From: Planctomycetaceae bacterium
GTDB lineage: Bacteria; Planctomycetota; Planctomycetia; Pirellulales; Pirellulaceae
Reading direction: 5' to 3'
NCBI GenBank assembly: GCA_020638975.1
Contig: JACKHN010000023.1
Location: 43,694 to 107,693 of the forward strand
Length of the DNA: 64,000 nucleotides
Part shown: positions 1 to 7,360 of the stretch, piece by piece
Position numbering within the stretch: position 1 is the first letter of the stretch
How the letters are laid out: every line of letters begins with the position of its first letter
Made by a program: the position numbers and the translations under genes
Notes under the pieces: generated by a model
Databases searched by the model: none
Told to the model about the DNA's origin: nothing
What the model saw: only the letters and a program-made list of their open reading frames with translations

Positions 1-438
1 TTTGCACTTGGCGTCGCCTTGTTTCCGCTTGATGCGAACAGCGACCCACTTCATCCGACGACGATTCCCGGTTATCTGCATTCGTTCTGTGGCGGAGCGT
101 TCTTTCTCACGCTCGCATTCTATTCGCTATTTCATTTTCCAAGTTCTAAGCCGACCAACATCGAGCCAGAACCGCATGAACGGCAACGTGACTTCGTTTA
201 CCGGATAAGCGGCATCGTTATCCTGCTGAGTATGTTGGCAATGGGGACTTATTTGTTGTTGTTGCCACAAGAGTGGAAGGAGTTCTATGATCGATTCAAC
301 GCCATCTTCTGGCTGGAATGGATCGCCGTCTGGTCTTTCTCAGCGGCCTGGCTCACGAAAGGAAGGACGATCTTTGCTGACATCGCCATCGACCTGTTGG
401 CACTCACCCAGGAGCAACTTCTTGGCAACAACAATTGA
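1..438 (+). CDS. Multi-pass membrane protein, 5' end outside the window
   Basis: The frame is open from base 1 to a stop at 436-438, so the gene starts before the window; the TTG at 19 is only the first in-window start-like codon. The visible ~145 residues hold hydrophobic stretches around FGALF-like residues 1-10, CGGAFFLTLAFYSLFHF, GIVILLSMLAMGTYLLLL and IFWLEWIAVWSFSAAWL. This suggests at least three membrane spans with a cytosolic charged linker. The last span is followed by a short tail ending GNNN. I do not recognise the family with certainty; it resembles small DUF998-like integral membrane proteins. No function is proposed. Confidence 0.6.
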   Translation, partial: FALGVALFPLDANSDPLHPTTIPGYLHSFCGGAFFLTLAFYSLFHFPSSKPTNIEPEPHERQRDFVYRISGIVILLSMLAMGTYLLLLPQEWKEFYDRFNAIFWLEWIAVWSFSAAWLTKGRTIFADIAIDLLALTQEQLLGNNN

Positions 439-659
439 GGACCGTTCTGAAGCGAATCCCTGGCGTAGCGGCAATGTTCCGCAGAAGCGTACCACTCCCT
501 GATCTAGCGACCCGGCTGAAAATAATGGTGGGAGCAGGGTGGATCCGAAAGCCCTCTCAAGTTTCTTCCGACGAGACACCTCGTTGACCCTCGTTGATAA
601 GATGCCAGACTAAAAGGCTCCCGTCCGCCGCTCGAATCCACCGGCAAGGAACAACAACT

Positions 660-2186
660 ATGGATCTCCCCGAGTCCCCGCTAGACCGACAACTCAGCAC
701 AGGCGTTCCGGCCCTTGACGATATCCTTCATGGAGGCCTGACTGCGGACCGGCTCTACTTGGTGGAAGGCGATCCAGGTACGGGCAAGACAACCTTGGCA
801 ATCCAGTTTCTATTGGAAGGGATAAAGCGAGGAGAATCCGGGCTCTACGTGACGCTTTCGGAAACCAAACACGAGTTAGAAGGTGTCGCACGCTCCCACG
901 GATGGTCGCTGGACGGAATCGAGATCCACGAGTTGGTCGATCCTACGGACTCCGTCGAGTCGCAAGCGCAATACACCATGTTCGAACCCTCGGAGATTGA
1001 ACTGGGCAGCACCATCAGGAGCGTTCTTGACAAAGTCGAAGCATTGAAACCAAGTCGAGTCGTCTTCGATTCGCTTTCGGAAATGCGATTGTTATCTCAA
1101 GGTCCGCTGCGTTATCGACGGCAAGTGTTGTCGCTAAAGCAATTCTTTGTAGGGCGCGGCTGTACGACGCTGCTACTAGACGATCATGCAAGCGCCGAGC
1201 AGGATCAGCAGTTGCAGAGCATTGCGCACGGTGTCATTCGTTTAGAGCAACTGCTGAGTGATTACGGATCAGTTCGGAGGCGTTTGCGAGTGATCAAGCA
1301 TCGCGGCTGTGACTTTATTGGCGGAGCCCATGATATCCGACTCGTGCGTGGCGGCATGCAAGTGTTTCCTCGCACGTCGTTGGAGTACGAAAGCGGGTAT
1401 GCCACCGGAATTCAATTAAGCAGCGGCAACGTGGAACTCGACAACTTGCTAGGCGGAGGCTTACTCTCCGGATCGAGTGCTTTGCTATTGGGACCAGCCG
1501 GTGTTGGCAAGTCGTCAACGGCAACACAAATTGCCGTCGCCGCCGCAGAACGTGGCGAACGAGCAGTTTTCTTTGAGTTCGAGGAGAGTCATCACGCGAT
1601 GATGACTCGCAGCCGCGGACTGGGTTTCGATTTGCAAAAGCATATCGATGCTGGCTTGATCGAAGTGCAGCACTTGATTCCCGGAGAAGTAACGCCCAGC
1701 GAGTTTGCTAGTCGTGTTCGTGAAGCCGTGAAGCCTGATCAGCAGGGGCGACAAGTGAGTGTCGTTTTGATCGACAGTCTGAACGGCTATCTCAACTCGA
1801 TGCCTCACGAGAAGTTTTTAACCATTCAACTCCACGACTTGTTGCAGTATTTGGGACAACGCGGAATCGTAACACTGGTCATCGCGGCCCAACATGGAAT
1901 GCTGGGGAGCACGATGGCAACTCCAGTGGATACAAGCTATTTGGCCGATACGGTACTTCTATTTCGCTACTTTGAAGCAGCCGGTGAAATTCGCCAAGCC
2001 ATTTCCGCAGTCAAAAAACGGAGCGGACGCCATGAACGCACCATCCGTGAGTTTCGGCTATGTGACCGTGGATTGGTGATCGGCGAACCGCTGAGAGAAT
2101 TTCGTGGCGTACTTGCAGGAACTCCCGTGTTCACCGGCGATCAGGACAATTTATTGCGGAAGAAAGGCTTGGAGACTCCCAAGTAG
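660..2186 (+). CDS. KaiC-like double RecA-fold ATPase
   Basis: 508 residues with two RecA/KaiC domains in tandem, as in cyanobacterial KaiC. Walker A motifs are GDPGTGKTT (residues 37-45) and GPAGVGKSS (278-286). The C-terminal domain ends like KaiC (ADTVLLFRYFE, then IREF...GLVIGEPLREFRGVLAGTP). At the place of the KaiC phosphosite pair Ser-Thr this protein has Ser426-Tyr427. The start at 660 was chosen because MDLPESPLDRQLSTG begins the domain and AAGGA lies upstream; an in-frame TTG at 594 would add 22 unlikely residues. The stop is 5 bp before the hybrid kinase at 2192, so the two are probably co-transcribed. No KaiA or KaiB is seen. A clock role is not implied; such proteins are widespread signalling ATPases. 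Confidence 0.9.
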   Translation: MDLPESPLDRQLSTGVPALDDILHGGLTADRLYLVEGDPGTGKTTLAIQFLLEGIKRGESGLYVTLSETKHELEGVARSHGWSLDGIEIHELVDPTDSVESQAQYTMFEPSEIELGSTIRSVLDKVEALKPSRVVFDSLSEMRLLSQGPLRYRRQVLSLKQFFVGRGCTTLLLDDHASAEQDQQLQSIAHGVIRLEQLLSDYGSVRRRLRVIKHRGCDFIGGAHDIRLVRGGMQVFPRTSLEYESGYATGIQLSSGNVELDNLLGGGLLSGSSALLLGPAGVGKSSTATQIAVAAAERGERAVFFEFEESHHAMMTRSRGLGFDLQKHIDAGLIEVQHLIPGEVTPSEFASRVREAVKPDQQGRQVSVVLIDSLNGYLNSMPHEKFLTIQLHDLLQYLGQRGIVTLVIAAQHGMLGSTMATPVDTSYLADTVLLFRYFEAAGEIRQAISAVKKRSGRHERTIREFRLCDRGLVIGEPLREFRGVLAGTPVFTGDQDNLLRKKGLETPK

Positions 2187-2191
2187 TACCC

Positions 2192-4279
2192 ATGGCCTGC
2201 GAACGGCAGGTCGCCATCAGTCCCGCTTCGGCAGACGCACTCGAAAGATGTTCGATCACCATGGAACAGCAGGCGAACCTCAAGTCGAATCGAAGTCAGC
2301 GACTAGTCGTTCTCGCACCGACTCCACACGATGCTTACGTCTGCGCGAATGTCCTTCGCGATGTAAATATTGAAGCTAAGTTCTGCGACGGCATCGAGCC
2401 GTTCTGCGACGAGATCTCCACCGAGGCTGGAGCGGCGCTCATTGCACAAGAGCATCTCACGGCCGCCGCGATTGACCGCGTCAAGCAAACGCTTCTTCGC
2501 CAGCCAACTTGGTCCGACTTCCCCTTGCTCGTACTTCTGAGTGCCGGCGAAACGTCCGCTACGGCGCTCGAACAAATGTTGTCGATGGGGCATGTGACGC
2601 TTGTCAATCGTCCGCTTCGTATTGCAACCTTTGTCAATACGCTGCGAGCTCGGCTGCGTGATCGTCAGCGGCAGTACGCCGTTCGGGATTTATTACAGGA
2701 ACGGCAACAAGCAATCGAATCGTCTCGGCAAGATGCAATGCGAATACAAATGGCTTTACGAGCCGGCGGAATGGGAGCGTGGGAGGAACGCAACAACGAA
2801 GTCTTTTGGTCGCCCAAAATGTTCGACTTGTTCGGCGTTCCCAAGGACCAAAAACCAAGCATGCAGGCGGCACTAGATCGTGTGCATCCCGATGACCTGG
2901 GCGAACTGATGCACCGATGGAATGCGACAATCCGAAAAGGCAAGCCGTTCCAACATGAGTTTCGGATTCTTCATCCGCAGCGAGGCTTGCGTTGGCTTGC
3001 GGCGGTGGGTGAACCTGTCAAGTCGAAGAGCGGGAAGGTGCTGCGGCATGCCGGACTCCATTGGGACGTTACCGAACATCGTGAGTACCAACAATCGCTC
3101 GAGGAGGCGCGTCGGCAGGCTGAAGTTGCCAACCAATCGAAGAGTGCGTTTCTGGCCAACATGAGCCACGAAATCCGCACGCCGATGACGGCAATCCTGG
3201 GCTACACGGACCTGATCGCCGACAAGATTGCGGATGAAGATACACTGCAACACGTACGCACGATTCGTCGCAACGGGGCTTTCCTACTCGACATTATCAA
3301 CGACATCCTCGACTTGTCCAAAATCGAAGCGCAAAAGCTAGACATTCTGCGGGAACGTTTTTCCCCCGCGCGCCTGGTCGAAGATGTACGCAGCATTATG
3401 GAAGTGCGGGCGACGGAAAACCACCTTGATTTAGACGTCGAGTATCAGAGTGAACTACCAGTCGAAATCGAGTCGGATCCCAAACGCCTGCGACAAGTTC
3501 TGATTAACTTGGTTGGCAACGCAATCAAATTCACAAGACGGGGCGGGGTTCGTGTGCTCGTCAGCTTCGCCGACGAGAAGTTGCGGTTCGAGATCGTTGA
3601 CAGCGGCATCGGAATGAACGAAACCCAACTGGGCCGGATATTCCAAGCTTTCAGTCAGGGTGATCATACCGTCAATCGCGAATTCGGCGGAACCGGGCTC
3701 GGGCTTGCAATCAGCCAACGGCTCACGGAGATGCTGGGCGGGACCATCTCGGTGGAAAGTGAGGAAGGCAAAGGCAGCAAGTTCATCGTGACCGTTTCGG
3801 TAGGCGATATCAGCGACGTCAGGATGCATCAGCCCACGCTCATCGACGACTCGGCCATCGATTCGAACGAGCAAGTCAACATCGCACTCGACTGCCGAAT
3901 TCTGGTCGTCGATGATCGCCGCGACGTTCGATTCTTGAGTGGCAAGTTTTTACGAGATGCCGGAGCAACCGTAAGTGAAGCGGAAGACGGCGAGCTCGCG
4001 GTCGCTGCCGTCGCAGAATCGATGAGCAATGGCGACACCTACGACCTCGTCCTGCTCGACATGCAAATGCCCAAGCTAGACGGCTATGGAGCCGCCAAAG
4101 CAATACGGCGTCTCGGCTATACCAACCCGATCATTGCTTTGACCGCAGATGCCATGCAGGGCGACATGAAACGTTGTATTGACTCTGGCTGCAACGACTA
4201 TCTCAGTAAGCCCATCAACAAAGCGCTCATGCTGACAAAGGTAAAAGCTTACGTGGAAAACGACCGAGAATCACCATAA
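2192..4279 (+). CDS. Hybrid histidine kinase with N-terminal pseudo-receiver
   Basis: 695 residues. Order: receiver-like domain (about 30-155), PAS domain (about 180-300), HisKA with the phosphoacceptor in NMSHEIRTP (His326), HATPase with N box NLVGNAIKFT, G1 DSGIGM and G2 GTGLGLAI, then a full receiver starting RILVVDDRRD with the phospho-Asp in LLDMQMP (Asp623) and Lys in LSKPIN. The first receiver-like domain lacks the Asp: the strand that should end in D-x-x-M-P reads AALIAQEHLT. It probably autophosphorylates His326 and passes phosphate to Asp623. It follows the KaiC-like gene by 5 bp. The start at 2192 has no strong ribosome site; ATG 2262 (MEQQANL) is an alternative. Its PAS-to-receiver region is closely similar to that of the giant kinase at 9164. 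Confidence 0.93.
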   Translation: MACERQVAISPASADALERCSITMEQQANLKSNRSQRLVVLAPTPHDAYVCANVLRDVNIEAKFCDGIEPFCDEISTEAGAALIAQEHLTAAAIDRVKQTLLRQPTWSDFPLLVLLSAGETSATALEQMLSMGHVTLVNRPLRIATFVNTLRARLRDRQRQYAVRDLLQERQQAIESSRQDAMRIQMALRAGGMGAWEERNNEVFWSPKMFDLFGVPKDQKPSMQAALDRVHPDDLGELMHRWNATIRKGKPFQHEFRILHPQRGLRWLAAVGEPVKSKSGKVLRHAGLHWDVTEHREYQQSLEEARRQAEVANQSKSAFLANMSHEIRTPMTAILGYTDLIADKIADEDTLQHVRTIRRNGAFLLDIINDILDLSKIEAQKLDILRERFSPARLVEDVRSIMEVRATENHLDLDVEYQSELPVEIESDPKRLRQVLINLVGNAIKFTRRGGVRVLVSFADEKLRFEIVDSGIGMNETQLGRIFQAFSQGDHTVNREFGGTGLGLAISQRLTEMLGGTISVESEEGKGSKFIVTVSVGDISDVRMHQPTLIDDSAIDSNEQVNIALDCRILVVDDRRDVRFLSGKFLRDAGATVSEAEDGELAVAAVAESMSNGDTYDLVLLDMQMPKLDGYGAAKAIRRLGYTNPIIALTADAMQGDMKRCIDSGCNDYLSKPINKALMLTKVKAYVENDRESP

Positions 4280-4458
4280 ACTGCTCTCAGGAAGACCTGT
4301 TCCCCCAGGTCAAGTGCACTGGTACCAGAGCCCCAATCGTTTCCAGCTACCCCGTCCAGATTTGCCGCGTTGTGTCTACCGGTTCTCCTTTCAACAGTCA
4401 GCGATTCGTTTGCGCAACCTGTGCAACGCGTTTATTGATTCAGGCGACGACAAAAGCA

Positions 4459-4499
4459 CAGAACGCTTGACAAGACGGTGAGCCTCGCCAAGCGTTCTG
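4459..4499 (-). terminator. Hairpin terminator of the PDZ protein gene
   Basis: Perfect 11-bp inverted repeat CAGAACGCTTG / CAAGCGTTCTG separated by 19 nt. Read on the - strand it is followed by TGCTTTTG. It lies 33 bp past the stop of the - strand PDZ gene and in the gap facing the end of the + strand kinase gene, so it may serve both. Confidence 0.6.
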
Positions 4500-4532
4500 A
4501 TTGCTTACGGCACAATAACCTAGTTGCAACGA

Positions 4533-5414
4533 CTAGCGGCAAGCGCGACGATGTCGGTGGTGATGACATCGATGGCGTCGGTGCTTTGCACAGCCAGCGT
4601 CACTGTAGTACGCGTAACCATAGCCCTTCTGCACAGCACTACCTTTCTGAGCTGCGCTAGTTTTTTGAGCTGCGTTACCGTGTTGAACGGGGTTGTTTTG
4701 CGAAGGGTTAGCACCGCGGTAGAAGCTTTCGTGCCGTTGCGGTTGGTCGGCATTCCAAGCGAGTTGCGATGTGTAGACTTGGCCGTCACGGCGGTATTCG
4801 ATATCGACCGGGCCGGTTGCGTTGCGGAGTGCTGTTTCGTATTGAGCTTGCGTGCGGATTTGCTGCCCATTGATCGAGACGATCTCGTCATTGGCACGCA
4901 ATCCAGCCTGCGCTGCAATACCTTGGGAATTGAGATTGCTCAGTGTCAGGCGACCATCTTGGGTCGCGACGTCGGCTCCCATACGTGCTCGCGAATTGAA
5001 GTTGCCGCGTGCGACAGCAGCTCCTTCAGTTCCTGCATTAACGTTCGCGTCTGCATCGGTTTGGATGTCAGTCGAAACGCGACCCGCTGCATCCTGACCG
5101 GAATTCGCCGCTGCTTCGGCATTGACCGTCGCGTCCGCGTTTGTGTTAGCATCGACGGCGTTAGGTGCGTCCACCGTAACGTTACTTTGAAGATTTGTGT
5201 TCGCTTCCGCTTGGACGTTGTCTTGCACTTCGGCTTGGACATCGGCAGCAGCTTCAGTCGCTGCTCCCGCGTTCACATCAGGAATGTCTGGCGGGGATGG
5301 CACATTCGGTACCTGTGCGTAGATAGCAGAAGTTACAGCAAAGCATCCAACTGCGGATGCTACAGAAAGACTTTGCCAAAGTCTTGATGACCTCGACGGC
5401 ATGCGGCGTTTCAT
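4533..5414 (-). CDS. Exported PDZ-domain protein with low-complexity linker
   Basis: 293 residues. The start at 5414 has GAGGAG 6 nt upstream; a longer frame reaching 5597 lacks a signal. Residues 1-35 form a signal peptide (basic MKRRMPSRSSRLW, hydrophobic core, cleavage after IYAQ). A ~100-residue stretch rich in Ala, Asp, Asn, Val follows (repeats such as ADVQAEVQDNVQAEAN), then one PDZ domain (GRLTLSNLNSQGIAAQAGL, ANDEIVSINGQQI) with no protease domain attached. A Gln/Asn-rich segment comes next, and the tail KHRRHRCHHHRHRRACR is His/Arg-rich and could bind metal. It is probably a periplasmic or surface scaffold that binds peptide termini. The gene is monocistronic, with a terminator hairpin downstream at 4459-4499. 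Confidence 0.82.
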   Translation of the reverse strand: MKRRMPSRSSRLWQSLSVASAVGCFAVTSAIYAQVPNVPSPPDIPDVNAGAATEAAADVQAEVQDNVQAEANTNLQSNVTVDAPNAVDANTNADATVNAEAAANSGQDAAGRVSTDIQTDADANVNAGTEGAAVARGNFNSRARMGADVATQDGRLTLSNLNSQGIAAQAGLRANDEIVSINGQQIRTQAQYETALRNATGPVDIEYRRDGQVYTSQLAWNADQPQRHESFYRGANPSQNNPVQHGNAAQKTSAAQKGSAVQKGYGYAYYSDAGCAKHRRHRCHHHRHRRACR

Positions 5415-5643
5415 CTCGTTCTCCTCATTGGTAAATGAACCATGGTGGTTTGACATCGACCACTTATGTCGACGCTTCAGTGGCAGCACCCTTCCGCAAA
5501 CAGTGTGCCGATTGGGGAAACTTGGTAAGCAAGAGTCTGATCGTGCGGCACAGACCGATGTGTCCATAGATCGCCAATGTACGGCTTGGCGACTCAATAC
5601 TAGCGTCCCATGGCGAGCCGATCGCAGACGTAAAAAGATCGAC

Positions 5644-6312
5644 CTAGGTTGCCAGGGCGATTTCGCGGCGGCTGTAGAAGGCTAGAATCGTCGCGAGCGC
5701 GACACTGATACAGACTCCACCCGCGATTAGGACATACTGCCACATCCCTAGTTCCGCCTCGGCGTTGAGCGTGACTGCTCCGGTCCAACCAAGATAGACG
5801 TACATGAGCATGATTGGTGCTTGCCCGATGAGCGTCGCAAGTAGAAACTTCCATCCTGCCGCGCTGGTCAATCCAAAACCATAGTCCTTCAGGCTGCTCG
5901 GTAAGAAGGGATTAAGCCGAGCCAGCAGCATGACATTAAAGCCACCGCGATTTACGGCGTCGACGATCCAGCGACCATTGATGGATTCGATCTGTCGAGC
6001 GAACCAGTCGTGAGCCCAGTATCGAGCCGTGATGAAGCACAAGTATGAGCCCAGGCTGCCAGCAGCCATCGCGACCGAGAAACCGACTCCAAGTCCAAAG
6101 AGGATTCCCGCTGCGATGTTTAGTGGAGTTTGCGGGAAGGCAACCAGCGTAAGTCCGGTGTAGACGCAAAAGAAAACTGCGATGCCCCACATCCCCCAAC
6201 CGTCAACGAATTCGCATGTTGTTTCCAGCCATACCGCAATCGGCAGAAACTTCCACGCCAGGAGGAGGGCCACAAACCCGGCGATTGGAATCAGGACTCG
6301 GCAAATTCTCAT
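5644..6312 (-). CDS. TVP38/TMEM64 (DedA-like, VTT domain) membrane protein
   Basis: 222 residues, fully hydrophobic with about five to six spans. The VTT-family signature is seen as LARLNPFLPSSLKDYGFGLT, and the preceding FPQTPLNIAAGILFGLGVG loop is also typical. Family members are inner-membrane proteins linked to lipid scrambling or transport; the substrate here is unknown. The N-terminus MRICRVLIPIAGFVALLL is itself a membrane segment. A short - strand frame with a strong ribosome site (6424-6615) lies upstream and may be in the same transcript. The downstream gap to the PDZ gene is 229 bp with no strong hairpin seen. Confidence 0.88.
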   Translation of the reverse strand: MRICRVLIPIAGFVALLLAWKFLPIAVWLETTCEFVDGWGMWGIAVFFCVYTGLTLVAFPQTPLNIAAGILFGLGVGFSVAMAAGSLGSYLCFITARYWAHDWFARQIESINGRWIVDAVNRGGFNVMLLARLNPFLPSSLKDYGFGLTSAAGWKFLLATLIGQAPIMLMYVYLGWTGAVTLNAEAELGMWQYVLIAGGVCISVALATILAFYSRREIALAT

Positions 6313-6423
6313 TCGATCGACTCTATGAGTGCTTGAACTGCTGTATCAAGGAAGTCGTAGGACAACCTGTTGCAGATTGCCGAGCTATGCGATGATGTCG
6401 ACCCGGGTTCGCCTCGAAAGCAA

Positions 6424-6615
6424 TCACCGGGCCAATCGCTCTGCGTTGGCAACCGTTCGCTGAAAGTTGCAAATCGCAGCATCAATTACGGCTCGTCGCG
6501 ACAGTTCGTGGTCGCCGAATCGTTTCCGAAATCGCATGGAACGGTAGATGGCGTACCACTGGCATTTCCATTGGTCGGCACAGTTTCGACGTTTTGTTGT
6601 AGCTCCGTCTGGCAT
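6424..6615 (-). CDS. Short hypothetical protein
   Basis: A 63-residue basic protein (MPDGATTKRRNCADQWKC... ending NAERLAR). The main support is an excellent ribosome site, AGGAGG, 8 nt before the ATG at 6615. No family is recognised; it has no signal peptide or membrane span. It would sit just upstream of the TVP38-type gene on the same strand (111 bp gap). It could also be the remnant of a longer gene or a chance frame. Confidence 0.35.
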   Translation of the reverse strand: MPDGATTKRRNCADQWKCQWYAIYRSMRFRKRFGDHELSRRAVIDAAICNFQRTVANAERLAR

Positions 6616-7062
6616 TGGTTCATCCTCCTATTGATCCAAATGCCAATCGCATTAGGCATGCCAGTTCGGAGTACGGCGAACTAAGACATCTCACAACCTA
6701 TTAGCTCGGTTGAACTTAAAAGCAACGACAAGAACGCCAGATTGAAAATGGGGCGGAGCAAACGGACTCACGCCGATCATTGTGGTTGGAAGACAACCGG
6801 AGCGGGCGGCACGTCAAAGCCTCGCGCGGCAAGAGGCAGCGGCGGTGAGCCAATCAAATCGAGCTGGATCGAGATCGAGCAAGTTGGTCGATCGGCGATC
6901 AGCCCGATCACCAGCGTTGGCGTCCGACGACGTAGGCATTAATCAACTCAGCGTAGTACGTAGGCATTAGTCAATTCAGCGTAGTATTGGATTCCGAGCA
7001 GCAACGGCGGCACACTATCTGCACCTATCGATCGTTCGAGTTATCAACGCAAGGAACAGCGA
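6616..7062. other. Intergenic region with a 28-bp tandem repeat
   Basis: No convincing gene. The only structure is the 28-bp tandem duplication at 6931-6986, listed separately. The region must hold the promoter of the BON/TPP-enzyme genes to the right and of the - strand genes to the left. Confidence 0.5.
6931..6986. repeat. 28-bp tandem repeat, two copies
   Basis: Two adjacent units beginning CGTAGGCATTA and ending CAGCGTAGTA (6931-6958 and 6959-6986), differing at two positions. They lie 77 bp before the BON gene start. Inference: possible paired binding sites for a regulator, or a simple duplication. Confidence 0.7.
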
Positions 7063-7305
7063 ATGAGCATTGCCGATGGGACTCATCAGCGAGTGCCCGA
7101 CGTAGAACTTCTCGACCGTATCAACAGCGCCCTGGATTCAGTAAACTATCCAGAGCTAAAAGGCATTAGGTGCTTGGCATCAGATTGCAATGTCTCGTTA
7201 GTCGGTACGATCAGCTCTTATTACCTGAAGCAAGTTGCGCAGACCACCGTGTTGCAAGTTTCCGGTGTGAGACGGGTCGACAATCAACTCATGGTTCGAC
7301 CCTGA
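7063..7305 (+). CDS. Small BON-domain protein
   Basis: 80 residues covering one BON domain (DVELLDRINSALDSVNY, then CNVSLVGTISSYYLKQVAQ and VSGVRRVDNQLMV). BON domains bind phospholipid or other ligands in envelope and osmotic-stress proteins. There is no signal peptide, so it is predicted cytosolic, unlike OsmY. The start is supported by AAGGA 7-8 nt upstream. The stop is 55 bp before the TPP enzyme gene on the same strand, so co-transcription is likely. Another BON domain is in the MscS-type channel at 31634. Confidence 0.8.
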   Translation: MSIADGTHQRVPDVELLDRINSALDSVNYPELKGIRCLASDCNVSLVGTISSYYLKQVAQTTVLQVSGVRRVDNQLMVRP

Positions 7306-7360
7306 ATGTGCTTTAACAGGATCACACATCCAAGGGGCAGTTAGAAAGTAGTCTCGCAGC

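Noticed and set aside
660..2186. A full circadian clock locus
   Set aside because: No kaiA or kaiB homologue is adjacent, and the phosphosite pair is altered; only a KaiC-like signalling ATPase can be claimed.
4524..5387. 287-residue + strand frame rich in Cys, Val and Arg
   Set aside because: It is the complement of the Ala/Asp/Val low-complexity stalk of the PDZ gene; composition artefact.
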